Of a DNA stretch of 5,165 bases, positions 4,624 through 5,165 are shown one piece after another (position 1 is the first letter of the stretch; every line of letters starts with the position of its first letter). The notes beneath the pieces are model-generated. The model was given only the letters and a program-made list of their open reading frames with translations, was not told the DNA's origin and ran no database searches. The translations under genes were made by a program, and so were the position numbers. Where the stretch lies: NCBI GenBank assembly GCA_003661745.1, contig QMWS01000062.1, forward strand, positions 1 through 5,165, in the 5' to 3' direction. Source of the DNA: Thermoprotei archaeon. GTDB lineage: Archaea > Thermoproteota > Thermoprotei_A > Sulfolobales > NBVN01.

Positions 4624-5165
4624 TTACCTTATTATCTCCTTTAATATCTTAGAGTAGAGTTTCGTCATTGTTTTCTTCTCTATTCTATCTAACTTAGGTA
4701 TCTCGATTTCAAAAACGTTGGGCTCGAAGGATGAAATCTCGTCAGCTATGCTCCCGTCTCTTCTAACAATGAATGTTGGCTGATGTATTGCCTCAGCGAC
4801 ATAACCACCAATACTGATTACAGGAGTTGAGTTTTCCTTAGCACGTACAGCCGAAATAGCGATTGTGAGGTCTGGAGGTCTCTCAGTAAGTATAGGTGGT
4901 TGTATAGATATGAATGCGTCGCAACCCTTGTAGAGACACAGCCTGCATATTTCGGGAACTTCTATATCGTCAAGCATCAGGATGCATAAGTTAACACCAT
5001 TTATCGTTATTAAGTCTAAATCTGTTCCGCCGCTAACTACGCCATTAATGGGCTTAAGCTTCCTACCTTTAATAATGGGACCACCTATAGGTGGGAGTAT
5101 CGCGCTCATCATGTAAAGTTTATTGCCAGCCCTGCGTAGTATCGGCGATAGTATTATGTGTTTCC
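4624..5165 (-). CDS. Nitrilase-superfamily (carbon-nitrogen hydrolase) homologue lacking the catalytic Cys, N-terminus cut by window edge
   Basis: The frame is open from the stop at 4626-4624 to the right edge, giving about 179 residues. It would be tempting to start at the ATG at 5112, but the 17 codons upstream (ending RRAGNKLYMM) continue nitrilase-like sequence, so the true start is beyond the window. Counting from the methionine at 5112, GRKLKP (16-21) matches the conserved lysine region. NLCILMLDDIEVPEICRL (41-58) aligns with the family's 'ICYDxxFPE' motif, and RAKEN (90-94) with the 'RAxEN' motif. At the position of the catalytic cysteine there is leucine (L47), and D48 replaces the usual tyrosine. 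The nearest cysteine, C43, is four residues early. Family members hydrolyse amides or nitriles by a Glu-Lys-Cys triad, so hydrolysis is unlikely here. It is convergent to the oxidoreductase operon. The Glu region is outside the window. Confidence 0.75.
   Translation of the reverse strand, partial: KHIILSPILRRAGNKLYMMSAILPPIGGPIIKGRKLKPINGVVSGGTDLDLITINGVNLCILMLDDIEVPEICRLCLYKGCDAFISIQPPILTERPPDLTIAISAVRAKENSTPVISIGGYVAEAIHQPTFIVRRDGSIADEISSFEPNVFEIEIPKLDRIEKKTMTKLYSKILKEIIR

Overview
The window looks like a stretch of a hyperthermophilic archaeal chromosome, most likely a member of the Thermoproteota and perhaps of the Thermoproteales. Four signs support this: a GINS-type replication protein, a tRNA gene interrupted by a short intron at a non-canonical position, box C/D sRNA genes, and TATA-box promoters with very short or absent leaders. 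The genus cannot be fixed from this sequence alone. Gene density is high. There is no sign of a mobile element, CRISPR array or phage gene.

Positions 1-420 hold the start of a minus-strand GINS gene (Gins23 type) that runs off the left edge, plus its TATA box. Positions 420-1006 have no protein gene but are not empty. They contain a plus-strand box C/D sRNA (about 533-592), a minus-strand tRNA-Lys(CTT) with a 23-nt intron between tRNA positions 30 and 31 and an encoded CCA (671-770), and a second, minus-strand box C/D sRNA (851-918). None of the three is a protein, so an ORF-only view misses them. Positions 1007-1378 encode a small hypothetical protein on the minus strand.

A roughly 120-base divergent promoter region (1379-1496) separates that gene from a compact plus-strand operon (1497-4555). 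The operon encodes the gamma, delta, alpha and beta subunits of a four-subunit 2-oxoacid:ferredoxin oxidoreductase, most likely pyruvate:ferredoxin oxidoreductase. The genes are 3-6 bases apart or overlap by 4 bases, and the internal ones have clear Shine-Dalgarno sequences. Together they encode a complete enzyme: the beta subunit binds thiamine diphosphate and one Fe-S cluster, alpha supplies the substrate-side domains, delta carries two ferredoxin-type 4Fe-4S clusters, and gamma completes the core. It interconverts pyruvate plus CoA with acetyl-CoA, CO2 and reduced ferredoxin.

Convergent to the operon, a minus-strand gene of the carbon-nitrogen hydrolase (nitrilase) superfamily fills 4624-5165 and runs off the right edge. 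It keeps the family fold signature, but leucine sits where the catalytic cysteine should be, so it is probably not a normal amidase. The items most worth checking are the two unannotated box C/D sRNAs, the intron at 30/31 of tRNA-Lys, and this cysteine-less nitrilase homologue. I saw nothing that amounts to a wholly new multi-gene system.
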